64,000 nucleotides of DNA from Roseomonas aeriglobus (GCA_016937575.1 JAFHKN010000002.1:558001-622000), one strand, 5' to 3'; shown: positions 22,920 to 32,248, counted from the stretch's first letter. Translations and numbers: made by a program. Notes: generated by a model not told the origin, from the sequence alone.

Positions 22920-25217
22920 TTAGAAGGCCCGCGAGAGCGACACGCTCAGCGTCCGCGGCCGCGCCGGCGTATATTGCCGGGCATCGCGAACCGAGAACGG
23001 GTTTCCGAAGGCGAAGCTCGCCGCGCGGGTGTCGAGCAGGTTGTCGATATCGAGGCGCCCGACGAGCGGCCCTCGGGTCAGCGTCGCGCCCGCGCGCGCG
23101 ATGGCGAATCCGCCGAGCCGGCGGTCAAGGCCGTCATCGAAGCTGAGCCGCGATGCGCCCTGAAGATTAATCGCGATGAACGGCAGCAGTCGGGTACCGC
23201 CCAGCCTGAACGCTCGGCTGAGCTCGATCCGCCCCGCGGCGTCGGGCACCACCGGCAGGCGGCGATCTTCCGGCAGGTCCGCGCCGTCGGGCGCACGGGT
23301 TAGCCGCGGGCGCTGCAGCGTCACGCCGGTCCGCAGTCGCCACGCGCCGCGCCACCAGTCGATCGCCAACTCGGCACCGACTATATCGGCGTCGCCAGCG
23401 TTGCGCGTGGCGATCAGGCCGTCGGGCAGCAAATAGTCCGACTGTACGTATTTCCAGATCGACCGGAACAGCCCGCCGTCGATCGCCAGCCGGCCGCGGT
23501 CGAGCGACAGCCGCATGCCGAGGTCGAAGCTGCGCATCTCGTCGGCATCGTAGCGGCCGCTCTCGGTGTTCGACGGATCGATCCCCCCGGGGCGGAACGC
23601 GGTCCCGAACCGGGCATAGACGACACGTCCGGACACGATCTCGTAGGACAGCGATGCGCTGGGGGTGATGCCGACGATCGCCTTCGTCGTTGCGGCAATG
23701 CCGCCCGCCTCCTCTTCTAGCTCGTCCTCGGTGGTCGTGCGGAACAGGCGTGCACCGAGCGACGCGCGCAGGCGGCGCGTCAGCGGCAACGCACCGTCGG
23801 CAAACGCGGCCGCCTCGGTCACGCGGCGGTGCAGACGGAAGATCGGCGCCGAGACGAGCGACACCGCCTGCAAGTCGCCCGACGCCTGCGTCGTCGCTGC
23901 AAGATAGGACGCGCCGACCAGCCACGAGAACGCGGTTCCGTCGCCCGAGGACAGGCGGACCTCCTGGTCGAACACGCGGTATGATCGGCGGTCGCGGTAG
24001 GCGCGCGCCGCGCCGGCGGGCCTGGTCGAGGCGTCGTAGATGTCGTTCTGATCCTGCCAGCTGTGCGCGGTCGCGATCGTCAGGATCGGCGTACCGATCG
24101 GGCCGGAGACGGTGCCGTGGACCAGCCGCAGCCGCGTGTCGCGCGGCTCGCGGATCGGCAGCGAACGTCCGATCTCCTCGCCGCGGCGGTCGACATACTG
24201 GCTGTCGCGCGTGGCGATCTGCTGCGCCGCGCCGCCCACGTCGACCGTCCAGCCCGCGGCGGGGGCGACGCGCAGTGCCGCGCGCGCGCCGAGCGTCTGC
24301 GACTGGTTGATGTTGCGCCGCCCGCCGGTGTCGTCGATCCAGCCGCCGTCGAGTGCCGCATAGCCGACCAGGCGGACCGCCGCGGCGTCGCTCGCGAGCG
24401 GCAGGTTAAGCACCCCCTCCGCCTCGCCGCCGGGCCCGCCGCCGCCGATCGCCGAGACGCCGAACCGCGCCGTGCCTTCGACCGCGCCGAGCACCGGGCG
24501 GTTGGTGACGATGCGGTACACCCCGCCCAGCGCGCCGGTGCCGTAAAGCGGGCCCTGCGGCCCCTTCAGAAGTTCAACCCGCGCGATGTCGACCAGCCGC
24601 AGCCCGGGCTCGGCGGCGTCGTAGGTGATGCGCGCGTCGTCGAGCTGGACGCTGACGGTCGACTGGCTGAAGCCGTTGAACGGGCTGTCGGCGACGCCGC
24701 GGATGAACGGCCGGTCGCGTCCCGGCCCCAGGCTGGTCAGCGTCAGCCCGTCGACCCGCGCGGCGACGTCGTGTGCGCTCCGCGCCGCGCCCGATGCGGC
24801 GGCATCGTCGGGGACGTAGATCGAAACCGGCGCAGCGACACCCGACAGCGCCTCCGACTGCTTGCGCGCGGTGACGACGATGTCGGGCGGAACGGTCGGG
24901 GGATCGGCGAGTTCGGCAGCGCGGCGGCGGACCAGGCGGAAGACGGTCGGTCCCACCTGAACCACGCGGACCGGGGCGCCGTCGACCAGTCGTTCCAGCG
25001 CGCGGCGGATCGGCATCCTGCCCGACACCCGGCGTGCGGCGATCCGCGGCAGGCCGGGGTCGGTCGCCACCGATGCGCCGGTCTGCGCCGACAGTGTCGC
25101 CAGCGCGTCGGACAGGTCGCCGGGGGGCAGGTTCACGCGGTATTCGGCATCCCGGGCGGCGGCGGGCAGTGCCGGCAGCGCGCTAGCGGCGAGCGCCGCT
25201 GGCCAGACGCGCCGCAT
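22920..25217 (-). CDS. FecA-type TonB-dependent receptor with signalling (STN) domain
   Basis: The 765-residue protein starts MRRVWPAALAASALPALPAAARDA, a signal peptide. Residues about 25-95 form a secretin/TonB short domain (YRVNLPPGDLSDALATLSAQTG, then GRMPIRRALERLV), which in FecA-like receptors talks to a FecR anti-sigma factor. The plug domain follows (VTARKQSEALSGV, DRPFIRGVADSPFNGF, RVELLKGPQGPLYGTGALGGVYRIVTN), then the beta-barrel ending with Phe (LSVSLSRAF). It imports a ligand across the outer membrane. Its first 35 bp lie within the end of the FecR gene, and an ECF sigma gene precedes both, so it is expected to control its own expression. The ligand, probably a ferric chelate, is unknown. 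Confidence 0.9.
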   Translation of the reverse strand: MRRVWPAALAASALPALPAAARDAEYRVNLPPGDLSDALATLSAQTGASVATDPGLPRIAARRVSGRMPIRRALERLVDGAPVRVVQVGPTVFRLVRRRAAELADPPTVPPDIVVTARKQSEALSGVAAPVSIYVPDDAAASGAARSAHDVAARVDGLTLTSLGPGRDRPFIRGVADSPFNGFSQSTVSVQLDDARITYDAAEPGLRLVDIARVELLKGPQGPLYGTGALGGVYRIVTNRPVLGAVEGTARFGVSAIGGGGPGGEAEGVLNLPLASDAAAVRLVGYAALDGGWIDDTGGRRNINQSQTLGARAALRVAPAAGWTVDVGGAAQQIATRDSQYVDRRGEEIGRSLPIREPRDTRLRLVHGTVSGPIGTPILTIATAHSWQDQNDIYDASTRPAGAARAYRDRRSYRVFDQEVRLSSGDGTAFSWLVGASYLAATTQASGDLQAVSLVSAPIFRLHRRVTEAAAFADGALPLTRRLRASLGARLFRTTTEDELEEEAGGIAATTKAIVGITPSASLSYEIVSGRVVYARFGTAFRPGGIDPSNTESGRYDADEMRSFDLGMRLSLDRGRLAIDGGLFRSIWKYVQSDYLLPDGLIATRNAGDADIVGAELAIDWWRGAWRLRTGVTLQRPRLTRAPDGADLPEDRRLPVVPDAAGRIELSRAFRLGGTRLLPFIAINLQGASRLSFDDGLDRRLGGFAIARAGATLTRGPLVGRLDIDNLLDTRAASFAFGNPFSVRDARQYTPARPRTLSVSLSRAF

Positions 25218-26127
25218 CGCCTTCCTTCCTGAGCGTTAGGCCGGTCAATTGGGCCAGGCTGCCCGCCATCGCGTCGCGGCTGCCGACCGCGATGACGCCT
25301 GAGAAACGACGCGCAGCGACGTCGCGATCGACTGTCAGCGGGGCCCCGGTGAAGCGCGCGATGTCGCCGGCGACGAGCGCCAGCGGCGCGCCGTCGTACA
25401 CCAATGGCCCGCGTCGCCACGCCGCGACCGCCGCCGGGCGGACGGTGCCGATCTGCCATTCGGCCGCGGCGGCGGACGCGGTCAGCGACTGACCGGCGGC
25501 CACGGTCGTCTCGCGCCCGCCGCCCGCCAGCGCGACCGCGACCTTGCCCTCGGACACCGCGACCCGCACTGCGTCGCCAGTCGACGAGACCTCGAACACC
25601 GTGCCGATGTCGCGCACCTCGTACGGTCCGGCGCGGACGATGGTGGGGTTGGCGGCGTTGTGGCGGATGGTGAAGACCGCGCGGCCCTGCAGCAGGATCG
25701 GATCGCTGCGCGCGGTGCTTACGCGTATCAGGCTGCCCGGATCGAGCGCGATCGACGACCCGTCGGCGAGCTGCACCGCGCGGCCCTCGCCCGCCGGGGC
25801 GCGGTGATCGGCGTAGCGCGGCCCCGCGTCGGGAGCCGGCGTTTGCCATGTGAAGACCGCCGCCGCCGCAACTGCGGCCGCCGCGGCCGAGCCCCAGCCG
25901 AGCCACCGGCGCGAAGACCGTGGCGCGACCTCGGCCGCCGGGGCCGTCAGGCTGCGCAGCAGGTCGCGCGACCGGTCGATCCGCGCGTCGAGCAGCGCCA
26001 CTTCGTCATAGGCGGCGCGGTGGCGCGGGTCCGCCTCCAGCCAGGCGGTGAAGCCGTCCCAATCCATGTCCTCGCCGGCCTGCGCCGCGTGCCATTCCGC
26101 CGCTCTCTGTTCGATATCCTCGCTCAT
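25183..26127 (-). CDS. FecR-family anti-sigma regulator
   Basis: The ATG at 26127 gives 314 residues. The N-terminus (EDIEQRAAEWHAAQAGEDMDWDGFTAWLEADPRHRAAYDEVALL) is the DUF4880 region that binds the sigma factor. One membrane helix sits at about residues 75-93 (GWGSAAAAAVAAAAVFTW). The periplasmic FecR domain follows (GEGRAVQLADGSSIALDPGS, GRAVFTIRHNAANPTIVRAGPYEVRDIGTVFEV), and then a C-terminal STN-like segment. It passes the signal from the loaded receptor to the sigma factor. The gene lies 68 bp after the sigma gene and overlaps the receptor gene by 35 bp, the usual fecIRA order. Confidence 0.9.
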   Translation of the reverse strand: MSEDIEQRAAEWHAAQAGEDMDWDGFTAWLEADPRHRAAYDEVALLDARIDRSRDLLRSLTAPAAEVAPRSSRRWLGWGSAAAAAVAAAAVFTWQTPAPDAGPRYADHRAPAGEGRAVQLADGSSIALDPGSLIRVSTARSDPILLQGRAVFTIRHNAANPTIVRAGPYEVRDIGTVFEVSSTGDAVRVAVSEGKVAVALAGGGRETTVAAGQSLTASAAAAEWQIGTVRPAAVAAWRRGPLVYDGAPLALVAGDIARFTGAPLTVDRDVAARRFSGVIAVGSRDAMAGSLAQLTGLTLRKEGDAARLASGARR

Positions 26128-26195
26128 GCCCTGTTCGCGGACGCGTCGCCGCATCCTCCCTGTGTATCGCTGAGACGCCGCCGTTCCGCCAAACC

Positions 26196-26768
26196 TCAGC
26201 CCCTTAACGCGCGGCGAAGGTGGACCATCGCAAGCGCGATATGCTTTTCCACCCCGCTGCGGCTGATGCCGAGCCGTGCGGCGACCTCGGCGTGGGGCAG
26301 CCCGTCGAGCTTGTGGAGCCGGAAGGCGCGCCCCGCCGCCTCGGGCAGCGCGGCGATCGCCGACGCCAGCAGCGCGGTCTCCTCGCGCTCGATCAGCGTC
26401 GCCTCCGCGTCCTTGGCCGGGTCGGCCGGTTCGGGTCCGGGGATCGGCGCGCGCGCTCCCGCCGCCCAGTCGCTCTCGCGCGCCGCGCGGCGCTTCCTCG
26501 CGGTGACGCGGTCGAGCACCAGGTTCTGCGCGGCGCGATAGAGATATGCGCGCCCGTTTGCGACCGGCCCGATGTCGGCCGCCTGGATCCGGATCCACAG
26601 CTCCTGCAGCAGGTCCTCGGCCTCGGCGGCATCGCCGACGCGCGCGGTCAGGAAGCGCAGCAATTCGCCGCGCCGCTCGACATACACCTGCGCCAGCCCC
26701 CCGGGCGCTGCTTCGGCTGTCAGCCCTTCCACGTCGAAAGCTGTGCACGGCGCGCGCGCTGCCGACAA
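26196..26768 (-). CDS. ECF (FecI-like) sigma factor
   Basis: The 190-residue product has sigma region 2 (LAQVYVERRGELLRFLTARVGDAAEAEDLLQELWIRIQ) and region 4 (ALPEAAGRAFRLHKLDGLPHAEVAARLGISRSGVEKHIALAMVHLRRAL), with the helix-turn-helix in the second. Region 3 is absent, as in all ECF sigma factors. It should direct RNA polymerase to the receptor gene when FecR signals. The start at TTG 26768 is uncertain; a GTG about 35 bases downstream is an alternative that keeps region 2 whole. The gene is divergent from the glycosyltransferase at 26845 across 76 bp. Confidence 0.88.
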   Translation of the reverse strand: MSAARAPCTAFDVEGLTAEAAPGGLAQVYVERRGELLRFLTARVGDAAEAEDLLQELWIRIQAADIGPVANGRAYLYRAAQNLVLDRVTARKRRAARESDWAAGARAPIPGPEPADPAKDAEATLIEREETALLASAIAALPEAAGRAFRLHKLDGLPHAEVAARLGISRSGVEKHIALAMVHLRRALRG

Positions 26769-26844
26769 GGGTGGATCGCGGCTGCGGTTCGGCCGGCCCG
26801 CGGCGTCTCAGCAATGGTCGGAATCACGATGGAGCGGATTGCCG

Positions 26845-28008
26845 GTGAGGATCGTCGACGTCAGCGCATTCTACACCCCCCATGGCGGCGGCGTGAAAAC
26901 CTATGTCGAGCGCAAGCTGATCACCGCCGCGGCGCGCGGACACGAGATGGTCGTCATCGTGCCGGGGGAGGCTGACGAGTCACGCGAAGTCGCGCCAGGT
27001 GCCATTCTTGCGTCCGTCGCATCGCCGACGCTGCCAATCGACCGCCGCTACCGCTATTTCGGGGACGAGGCGGCGCTGCACCGCGCTATCACCGCTTGGC
27101 GGCCCGACGTGCTGGAGGCGTCTTCGCCATGGTCGAGCGCTTCGATGGTCGCGCGCTGGCCAGGCAGCGCGCCGCGGTCGCTCGTCATGCATGCGGACCC
27201 GCTGTCGGCCTATGCCTATCGCTGGTTCGGGCGGGTCGCCTCGATCGCGACGATCGACCGGCGGTTCGACCGCTTCTGGCGGCATTTGCGGCGGTTGGAC
27301 GCAGCATTCGACGCGGTCGTGTGCGCCAGCGCCGATCTGGCGAACCGGCTGGCAGCAGGTGGGCTGCGGAACACGGCGACGATCCCGATGGGGGTTGAGC
27401 CGGGCATGTTCTCGCCACGCCGGCGCGATGCGCGCGTTCGCGACGAGCTGCTCGCCCTCTGCGGGCTCGATCCCTCGGCGACATTGCTCGCCGGCGTCGG
27501 CCGCTACTCGCCCGAAAAGCGCTGGGACATGGTTATCGACGCGGCGGTCGCGGCGGGCGTGACGACACCCGTCGGGCTGGTGCTGATCGGCGACGGCCGC
27601 AGCCGGCGGTCGCTGGTCGTCCAAGCGTCGGGATCGCCGCACGTCGTTGTCGGCGACGCCATCCGCGACCGCGCTGCGCTGGCGACGCTGATGGCGAGCG
27701 TCGACGTGCTCGTCCACGGTTGCGAGGCCGAGACCTTCTGCATGGCGGCGGCGGAAGCGCGAGCCAGCGGCACGCCGGTGATCGTCCCCGATCGCGGTGG
27801 CGCGGCCGATCACGCCGACGATCCGTCGAGCCGTCGCTACGCCGCGGCCAAGGTCGATGCGCTTCGCGAGGCGATCGTCGGGCTCGCCGACGCGCCGCGC
27901 CCCCGCACCTCCTCCCTGCAGACACCTGTCCGAACCATCGACGCCCATTTCGCCGACCTGTTCGGATTATACGCCGGCTTCCATGTGCCGCTGCGCGAGG
28001 CGGCGTAA
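26845..28008 (+). CDS. Glycosyltransferase family 4 protein
   Basis: GTG 26845 follows GGAGCGG and gives 387 residues. The N-terminus VRIVDVSAFYTPHGGGVKTYVERKL is the GT4 acceptor-side start with a glycine loop. Further motifs are ATIPMGVEPGMFSP, AGVGRYSPEKRWDMVIDAAV, VLIGDGRSRRSLV and CEAETFCMAAAEARASGTPVIV, the last holding the E...E donor site. It probably adds a sugar (mannose-like in many relatives) to a lipid or glycan. It lies 8 bp upstream of an LptF/LptG-family permease gene, so the two are probably co-expressed and may serve the same surface molecule. It is unlike the first glycosyltransferase in sequence. Confidence 0.88.
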   Translation: MRIVDVSAFYTPHGGGVKTYVERKLITAAARGHEMVVIVPGEADESREVAPGAILASVASPTLPIDRRYRYFGDEAALHRAITAWRPDVLEASSPWSSASMVARWPGSAPRSLVMHADPLSAYAYRWFGRVASIATIDRRFDRFWRHLRRLDAAFDAVVCASADLANRLAAGGLRNTATIPMGVEPGMFSPRRRDARVRDELLALCGLDPSATLLAGVGRYSPEKRWDMVIDAAVAAGVTTPVGLVLIGDGRSRRSLVVQASGSPHVVVGDAIRDRAALATLMASVDVLVHGCEAETFCMAAAEARASGTPVIVPDRGGAADHADDPSSRRYAAAKVDALREAIVGLADAPRPRTSSLQTPVRTIDAHFADLFGLYAGFHVPLREAA

Positions 28009-28016
28009 GCACACAA

Positions 28017-29168
28017 GTGCGGACGATCGATCGCTACCTGTCGGGCATGCTGCTGCGCGGCTATGCGACGGTTGTCGTCGCGATCGTCGTCATGCTGGCG
28101 CTGGAGAACTTGCCTCGGCTGTCGAAGGCGTTCGAGCATGTGTCCGCGCCGCTGCCCCTGCTCGGCGCATCGCTCCTGGCGCTGCTGCCCGAGTATCTTG
28201 CGATCGCCAATCCAGTCGCGATCTATCTGGCGACGGCGTGGACGATCCGCTCTCTGACGCTGCGCGGGGAGTGGCAGGTGCTCGCGGCGACCGGCATGCG
28301 GCCGGCGCGCGCGATGATGATGCCGGTTTTCGCTGCGACACTCGCGACCGGCCTCCAGCTCGCGGTCCGGGCGGACCTTCAGCCGCGCGGCGAGCGACGA
28401 CTCGATTCGCTTTTGACCGCGGCTCGCGTCGGCGCCTTTGGCATCGACATCCCGCTGGGCCGCGTCGTCGCGGTCGCCGAGGACACCGACCTGCTGGTCG
28501 AACCCGGCGTCGATAGCGGATTTCGCGCGTTCATCCGGCACGGGGCCCAAACGATGACCGCCGAACGTGCCGAGATCTCGCGCGATGCCGACGGAGCGCT
28601 GGTCGTCCTGTTGACTCAGGGTCGCCTGGTCGTAAGCAATGAGGGGCAACTACGCGCGACGACGTTCGGCCGGCTTACGCTCAAAATCGATGATCGCACG
28701 GCCGCACCGCCCGCGGTTTCCCCGGCCGATCGCATGGACCGCCTGACGTTCACCGAGTTGTGGCCGCTGATTGCCCACGAAACGGCACGCGGCGGTCGCG
28801 CGCCCGCGACCTCGTCGCTGCTGGCGCGGGTTCAGAATGCGCTGTTCTGTTTGGCGCTGCCGTGGTTGGCGCTCGCCTTCGCGGTGCCGCCGCGCCGCAG
28901 CGCGGGCGGACCGGCGATCCTGCTCGGAGTTGTCCTGATCGTGGTGAACCTGCGGACGAGCGCGCTGGTGGAGCAGCTCTTCTCCGACATGCCCGTCGGC
29001 TCGGCCGCGGTGCACGTGGGGGCCTGGGTGCTCTGTGTCGTCGCGCTGATCCGCACCGTGTCGTCGCGCGAAGAGGGTGCCGTCGACCGCCTGATCGGCG
29101 ACATCGGGGCTAAGCTGGCGGCGTTGCGGTCGCCGCGCTCGCGACGCTTGTCGCCGGTGCTCGCCTGA
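28017..29168 (+). CDS. LptF/LptG-family permease (single gene)
   Basis: The 383-residue protein (GTG 28017) starts TIDRYLSGMLLRGYATVVVAIVVMLALENLPRL, the first helix typical of LptF/LptG. It has further helices at about 48-75, 95-120, 290-310, 318-335 and 345-365. Between helices 3 and 4 is the periplasmic beta-jellyroll (MTAERAEISRDADGALVVLLTQGRLVV). LptF and LptG work as a pair with LptB to extract lipopolysaccharide from the inner membrane. Here only one permease gene is present, directly behind a glycosyltransferase, so it may form a homodimer or pair with a distant partner. It converges on tonB with a 3 bp gap. Confidence 0.82.
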   Translation: MRTIDRYLSGMLLRGYATVVVAIVVMLALENLPRLSKAFEHVSAPLPLLGASLLALLPEYLAIANPVAIYLATAWTIRSLTLRGEWQVLAATGMRPARAMMMPVFAATLATGLQLAVRADLQPRGERRLDSLLTAARVGAFGIDIPLGRVVAVAEDTDLLVEPGVDSGFRAFIRHGAQTMTAERAEISRDADGALVVLLTQGRLVVSNEGQLRATTFGRLTLKIDDRTAAPPAVSPADRMDRLTFTELWPLIAHETARGGRAPATSSLLARVQNALFCLALPWLALAFAVPPRRSAGGPAILLGVVLIVVNLRTSALVEQLFSDMPVGSAAVHVGAWVLCVVALIRTVSSREEGAVDRLIGDIGAKLAALRSPRSRRLSPVLA

Positions 29169-29171
29169 CCC

Positions 29172-29843
29172 TCAGCGCAGCACGAACGGGATTTCGACGA
29201 GCCCGCGAACCCGCGCCGGCACCCCGCCGATCAGCGTCGGAGTCCAGCGCCAGCGGCGCACCGCCGACCGGGCGGCATCGTCCAGCCGGTCGGAGCCGCT
29301 AGAGCGGCGAACCGATATCTCCTCGACCCGGCCGTCGACGCTCAGGCGGACGTCTAGCAGCACCGTCCCCTGCTCGTGCGCGCGTCGCGACGCGATCGGA
29401 TACCGCGGCGGCGGCGCAGAAACGATGTTCGCGGTCAGGTCGCGCGACACGTCGCCCGGCGGCGCGGGCGGTCGCGGCGGGGCGGGGTCGGGCGAGCGCG
29501 GCGCGACGACCGGCGGTGCGGGTGGCGGGGGAGTGTCCGGTGCTTTGTCGACGACGATCGGGGGCGGCGGTACGGGCACTGCCACGCGGGGTGTCGGGGC
29601 AACGACTTGCGGCGGCGGCGGTGGGGCGCTGATCGGCTCGAGCGGCGGCGGGGGCGGAGCCAGGCGTACGTCGAACGTCGCCAGCCGGGTCTGCGCCAGC
29701 TGACGGATCGCATCGGGTGGCGCGAGCATCAGCACCGCGAAACCGGACGCATGCAGGGCGGCGACCAGCACCAGTGCCCGCCAGCGAGGCCGAGCGGGAA
29801 CATAGCGCTCGCGCGGCGCCGCTCCCGCCCCTTCGCCGTCCAT
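29172..29843 (-). CDS. tonB: TonB-family energy transducer
   Basis: ATG 29843 shares one base with the receptor stop (TGATG), giving 223 residues. A membrane helix at about 22-40 (ALVLVAALHASGFAVLML) is followed by a long proline-rich spacer (PPPPPLEPISAPPPPPQVV and repeats, residues 58-140). The TonB C-terminal domain comes last (IASRRAHEQGTVLLDVRLSVDGRVEEISVRRSSG, then AVRRWRWTPTLIGG). It carries proton-motive energy from ExbBD to outer-membrane receptors. Coupling to the siderophore-type receptor gene suggests a dedicated transducer for that receptor. No exbB or exbD is in the window. Confidence 0.92.
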   Translation of the reverse strand: MDGEGAGAAPRERYVPARPRWRALVLVAALHASGFAVLMLAPPDAIRQLAQTRLATFDVRLAPPPPPLEPISAPPPPPQVVAPTPRVAVPVPPPPIVVDKAPDTPPPPAPPVVAPRSPDPAPPRPPAPPGDVSRDLTANIVSAPPPRYPIASRRAHEQGTVLLDVRLSVDGRVEEISVRRSSGSDRLDDAARSAVRRWRWTPTLIGGVPARVRGLVEIPFVLR

Positions 29844-32125
29844 CAGAACTGCGCGGTAAGCCCCGCCTTGAACGCCGTCGGCGAGCCCGGCGAGAGGTTG
29901 GTGTTGCTGTTCGCGTTCAGGAAATAGCGTTCGTTTAACACGTTCTCGAAATTGACCTGCGCCCGCAGGCTGTCGCTGATCCGGTAGAACAGCGCGGCGT
30001 CGAAGCGCGTGAAGGGATCGAGCCGAACCAGATTGTCGGTCGCGGCGAACCGCGCGCCCTGATGGATCACGCCGACGCCCAGCCCAAGGTCGCCGATGTC
30101 GTATCGGGTCCACAGCGACGCCGAATGCTTCGGCACGTTGGGCAGGCGCTTGCCCGCAGTCACGCTCGCCGAGATGGCTCGGGTAAACTCGGCGTCGATG
30201 TAGGTGTAGGCGCCCATCACGCTCCAATCGGGCGTGATGTTGCCCGCCGCGCCCAGCTCGAACCCGCGCGACCGCTGCGCGCCGCCCAGCGTGTTGCCGA
30301 GCGCGGCGTTGTTGGGATCTATGGGCACGATCACGTTGTCACGGTCGAGCTGGTAAAGCGCCGCGCTGACGTTGAGGTCGGACAGCACGTCCCACTTCAC
30401 GCCGATCTCGTAGTTGTCGAACTTCTCCGGCGCCAGGCTGGCGGTGTTGACGTTAAGCCCGGCCAGCTGGTCGCCCGCGCGCGGCTGATAGGTCCGCGAG
30501 TAGGCGCCGTAGATCGACGCGGTCTCCGCGGGCTTCAGGATGAGGCCCAAACGCGGCGACCACAGAGTGTCGGTCGTCTCAAAGAACGCCGGCGTCGTCA
30601 CCGGCGGGGTGCCGCTGGTGCGGAACGCAGCGCTGCGGCGGTCGTCGAGCTTCACGTTGAAATGGTCGTAGCGGATGCCGGCGATGACCTGCAGCCACGG
30701 GGTCAGCTCGATCTGGTCCTGCGCGTAGACGCCGACGACCTTGGCGACACTGTAGTTGTTGCCGCTCGACGCGATCTGGCGCCAGATGACGTCGGGACGG
30801 CGGATGTTCGGCGCGGTCACCGGAACGAAGATCGTCTGCACCCCCGTCGCCGACTGTGCGGTGGGGAAGAAGCCCTCGAAGCGGATGTTGTCGGTGGTCT
30901 GACGCCCGAGTTCGACGCCGGCGAGCAGCGTGTGATGGATGCTGCCGGTATCGACCTCGGCGTTCAGGTCGGTCTGGCTGAACAGGTTCTTGCGGCGCTG
31001 CGCGTTGTCGTAGGCCGAGATCTGGACGACGGTGCCCGGCGCGTAGGTACCGACGGGCAGGCCCGGCGCCTGGGTGGCGGTCGCGCTGTTGGTCAGCGCC
31101 GTCGCGTTGATCGTGCCTGGAAACACGTTGCGGTAGAACTTGTCATAGTCGGCGTAGCGCAGCTGGCTGCGGATCGACACGGCGTCACTGAAGCGGTGCT
31201 CGATCGCGCCGGTCACCGCGTCGGTGTTGGTGTTCGTCGGGCTGTTCTCGGGGTCACCGAACACGGTCCGGCGGCTGGTCTCGAACGGGCCGATCACTTG
31301 CGTCGCGGTGATGCCGCCCATCCGGGCCTGCGCCGGGATGCCGCGCTCAGCGGTGCGGTCGTCCTGGAAATGCTCGTAGCCGAGGCGGAAGGTCGTGTCA
31401 GTGCCGAGCTTCAGCGCCAGCGTAGGGTTGACGCCCCAGCGATCAAAGCGGCCGTCATCGCGAAAACTGCCCGCATTCTGGAACACGCCGGTGACGCGCA
31501 CGGCCGCGGCATCGCTCAGCACCTGGTTCACGTCGCCTTGCAGGCGGACGTAGCTGAAGCTGCCGCCCTCGACCCGCGCCTCGCGGCCCGACGTCCAGTC
31601 GGCCTGCTTGGTGACGCGGTTGATGATGCCGCCTATCCCGCCGCGGCCGAAGATCATCGCGTTCGGACCCTTGAACACCTCGAGCCGGTCGATGTTGTAG
31701 AGGTCGCGGTAGGTCTGAACGTCGTCGCGGACGCCGTCGACGAAGAAGTCGCCGGTCGTCGAATTGCCGCGGAAAACCAGCGTCTCGCGGTTATTCTCGC
31801 CTTGCGCGGTGGTGACGCCGGGGATGTAGAGGATCGCCTCGCCGATGCCGTTCGCCGCGCGGTCTTCGATGTTGCGGACGGTTACGACACTCACCGACTG
31901 CGGCACGTCGACCAGCGGCGTGTCGGTCTTGGTCGCGGTGGTGCTCCGGCTCGCCTTGTAGCTAGTCTGCGCCTCGCTCTCGTCGATCGCGGTGTCGCTG
32001 ACAGTCACCGAGCCGAGTACGCGTTCGTTCTGCTGATCCACGGTCTGCGCCGCTGCCGAAGGCGTAACGATTGCGGCCGAGATGGCGAGCAGGCTTGCCT
32101 GCATCACCCGAACAGAGAGTGGCAT
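29843..32125 (-). CDS. Catecholate-siderophore-type TonB-dependent receptor
   Basis: The ATG at 32125 lies six bases behind GGAG and starts a signal peptide (MPLSVRVMQASLLAISAAIVTPSAAAQ); a longer upstream frame lacks such a site. The 760-residue protein has a TonB box region, a plug (DTPLVDVPQSVSVVTVRNIEDR, GETTLVFRGNS-like VFRGNSTTGDFFVDGVRDDVQTYRDLYNIDRLEVFKGPNAMIFGRG) and a barrel ending PTAFKAGLTAQF. The plug pattern matches Fiu/FhuE-like receptors for catecholate siderophores. Two Fur-like palindromes lie just upstream and tonB follows directly. It probably imports a ferric siderophore; the exact ligand is unknown. Confidence 0.9.
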   Translation of the reverse strand: MPLSVRVMQASLLAISAAIVTPSAAAQTVDQQNERVLGSVTVSDTAIDESEAQTSYKASRSTTATKTDTPLVDVPQSVSVVTVRNIEDRAANGIGEAILYIPGVTTAQGENNRETLVFRGNSTTGDFFVDGVRDDVQTYRDLYNIDRLEVFKGPNAMIFGRGGIGGIINRVTKQADWTSGREARVEGGSFSYVRLQGDVNQVLSDAAAVRVTGVFQNAGSFRDDGRFDRWGVNPTLALKLGTDTTFRLGYEHFQDDRTAERGIPAQARMGGITATQVIGPFETSRRTVFGDPENSPTNTNTDAVTGAIEHRFSDAVSIRSQLRYADYDKFYRNVFPGTINATALTNSATATQAPGLPVGTYAPGTVVQISAYDNAQRRKNLFSQTDLNAEVDTGSIHHTLLAGVELGRQTTDNIRFEGFFPTAQSATGVQTIFVPVTAPNIRRPDVIWRQIASSGNNYSVAKVVGVYAQDQIELTPWLQVIAGIRYDHFNVKLDDRRSAAFRTSGTPPVTTPAFFETTDTLWSPRLGLILKPAETASIYGAYSRTYQPRAGDQLAGLNVNTASLAPEKFDNYEIGVKWDVLSDLNVSAALYQLDRDNVIVPIDPNNAALGNTLGGAQRSRGFELGAAGNITPDWSVMGAYTYIDAEFTRAISASVTAGKRLPNVPKHSASLWTRYDIGDLGLGVGVIHQGARFAATDNLVRLDPFTRFDAALFYRISDSLRAQVNFENVLNERYFLNANSNTNLSPGSPTAFKAGLTAQF

Positions 32126-32145
32126 TGAAATCTCCAACGACGTAA

Positions 32146-32192
32146 TTGCGAATGCTTCGCAAACGCGCTTCAGCTTTACGCGAACGATTCGC
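32146..32192 (-). promoter_or_regulatory. Twin Fur-like palindromic operators upstream of the siderophore receptor
   Basis: TTGCGAATGCTTCGCAA at 32146-32162 is a perfect palindrome with 7-base arms and a 3-base centre. GCGAACGATTCGC at 32180-32192 repeats the same arms (5 bases, GCGAA/TTCGC). The centres are 32 bp apart, about three DNA turns. They lie 21-67 bp upstream of the receptor start. The shape and sequence resemble alphaproteobacterial Fur boxes, so iron repression of the receptor and tonB is likely. Confidence 0.6.
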
Positions 32193-32248
32193 AACCCCGC
32201 TTGGTACTGGGTGATTGAATTGTATTTCGGCCGTATAGTTTTGGTAAT

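Noticed and set aside
30062..32128. 688-codon plus-strand open frame
   Set aside because: Antisense of the siderophore receptor gene; Val/Arg/Asp-rich and without domain signs.
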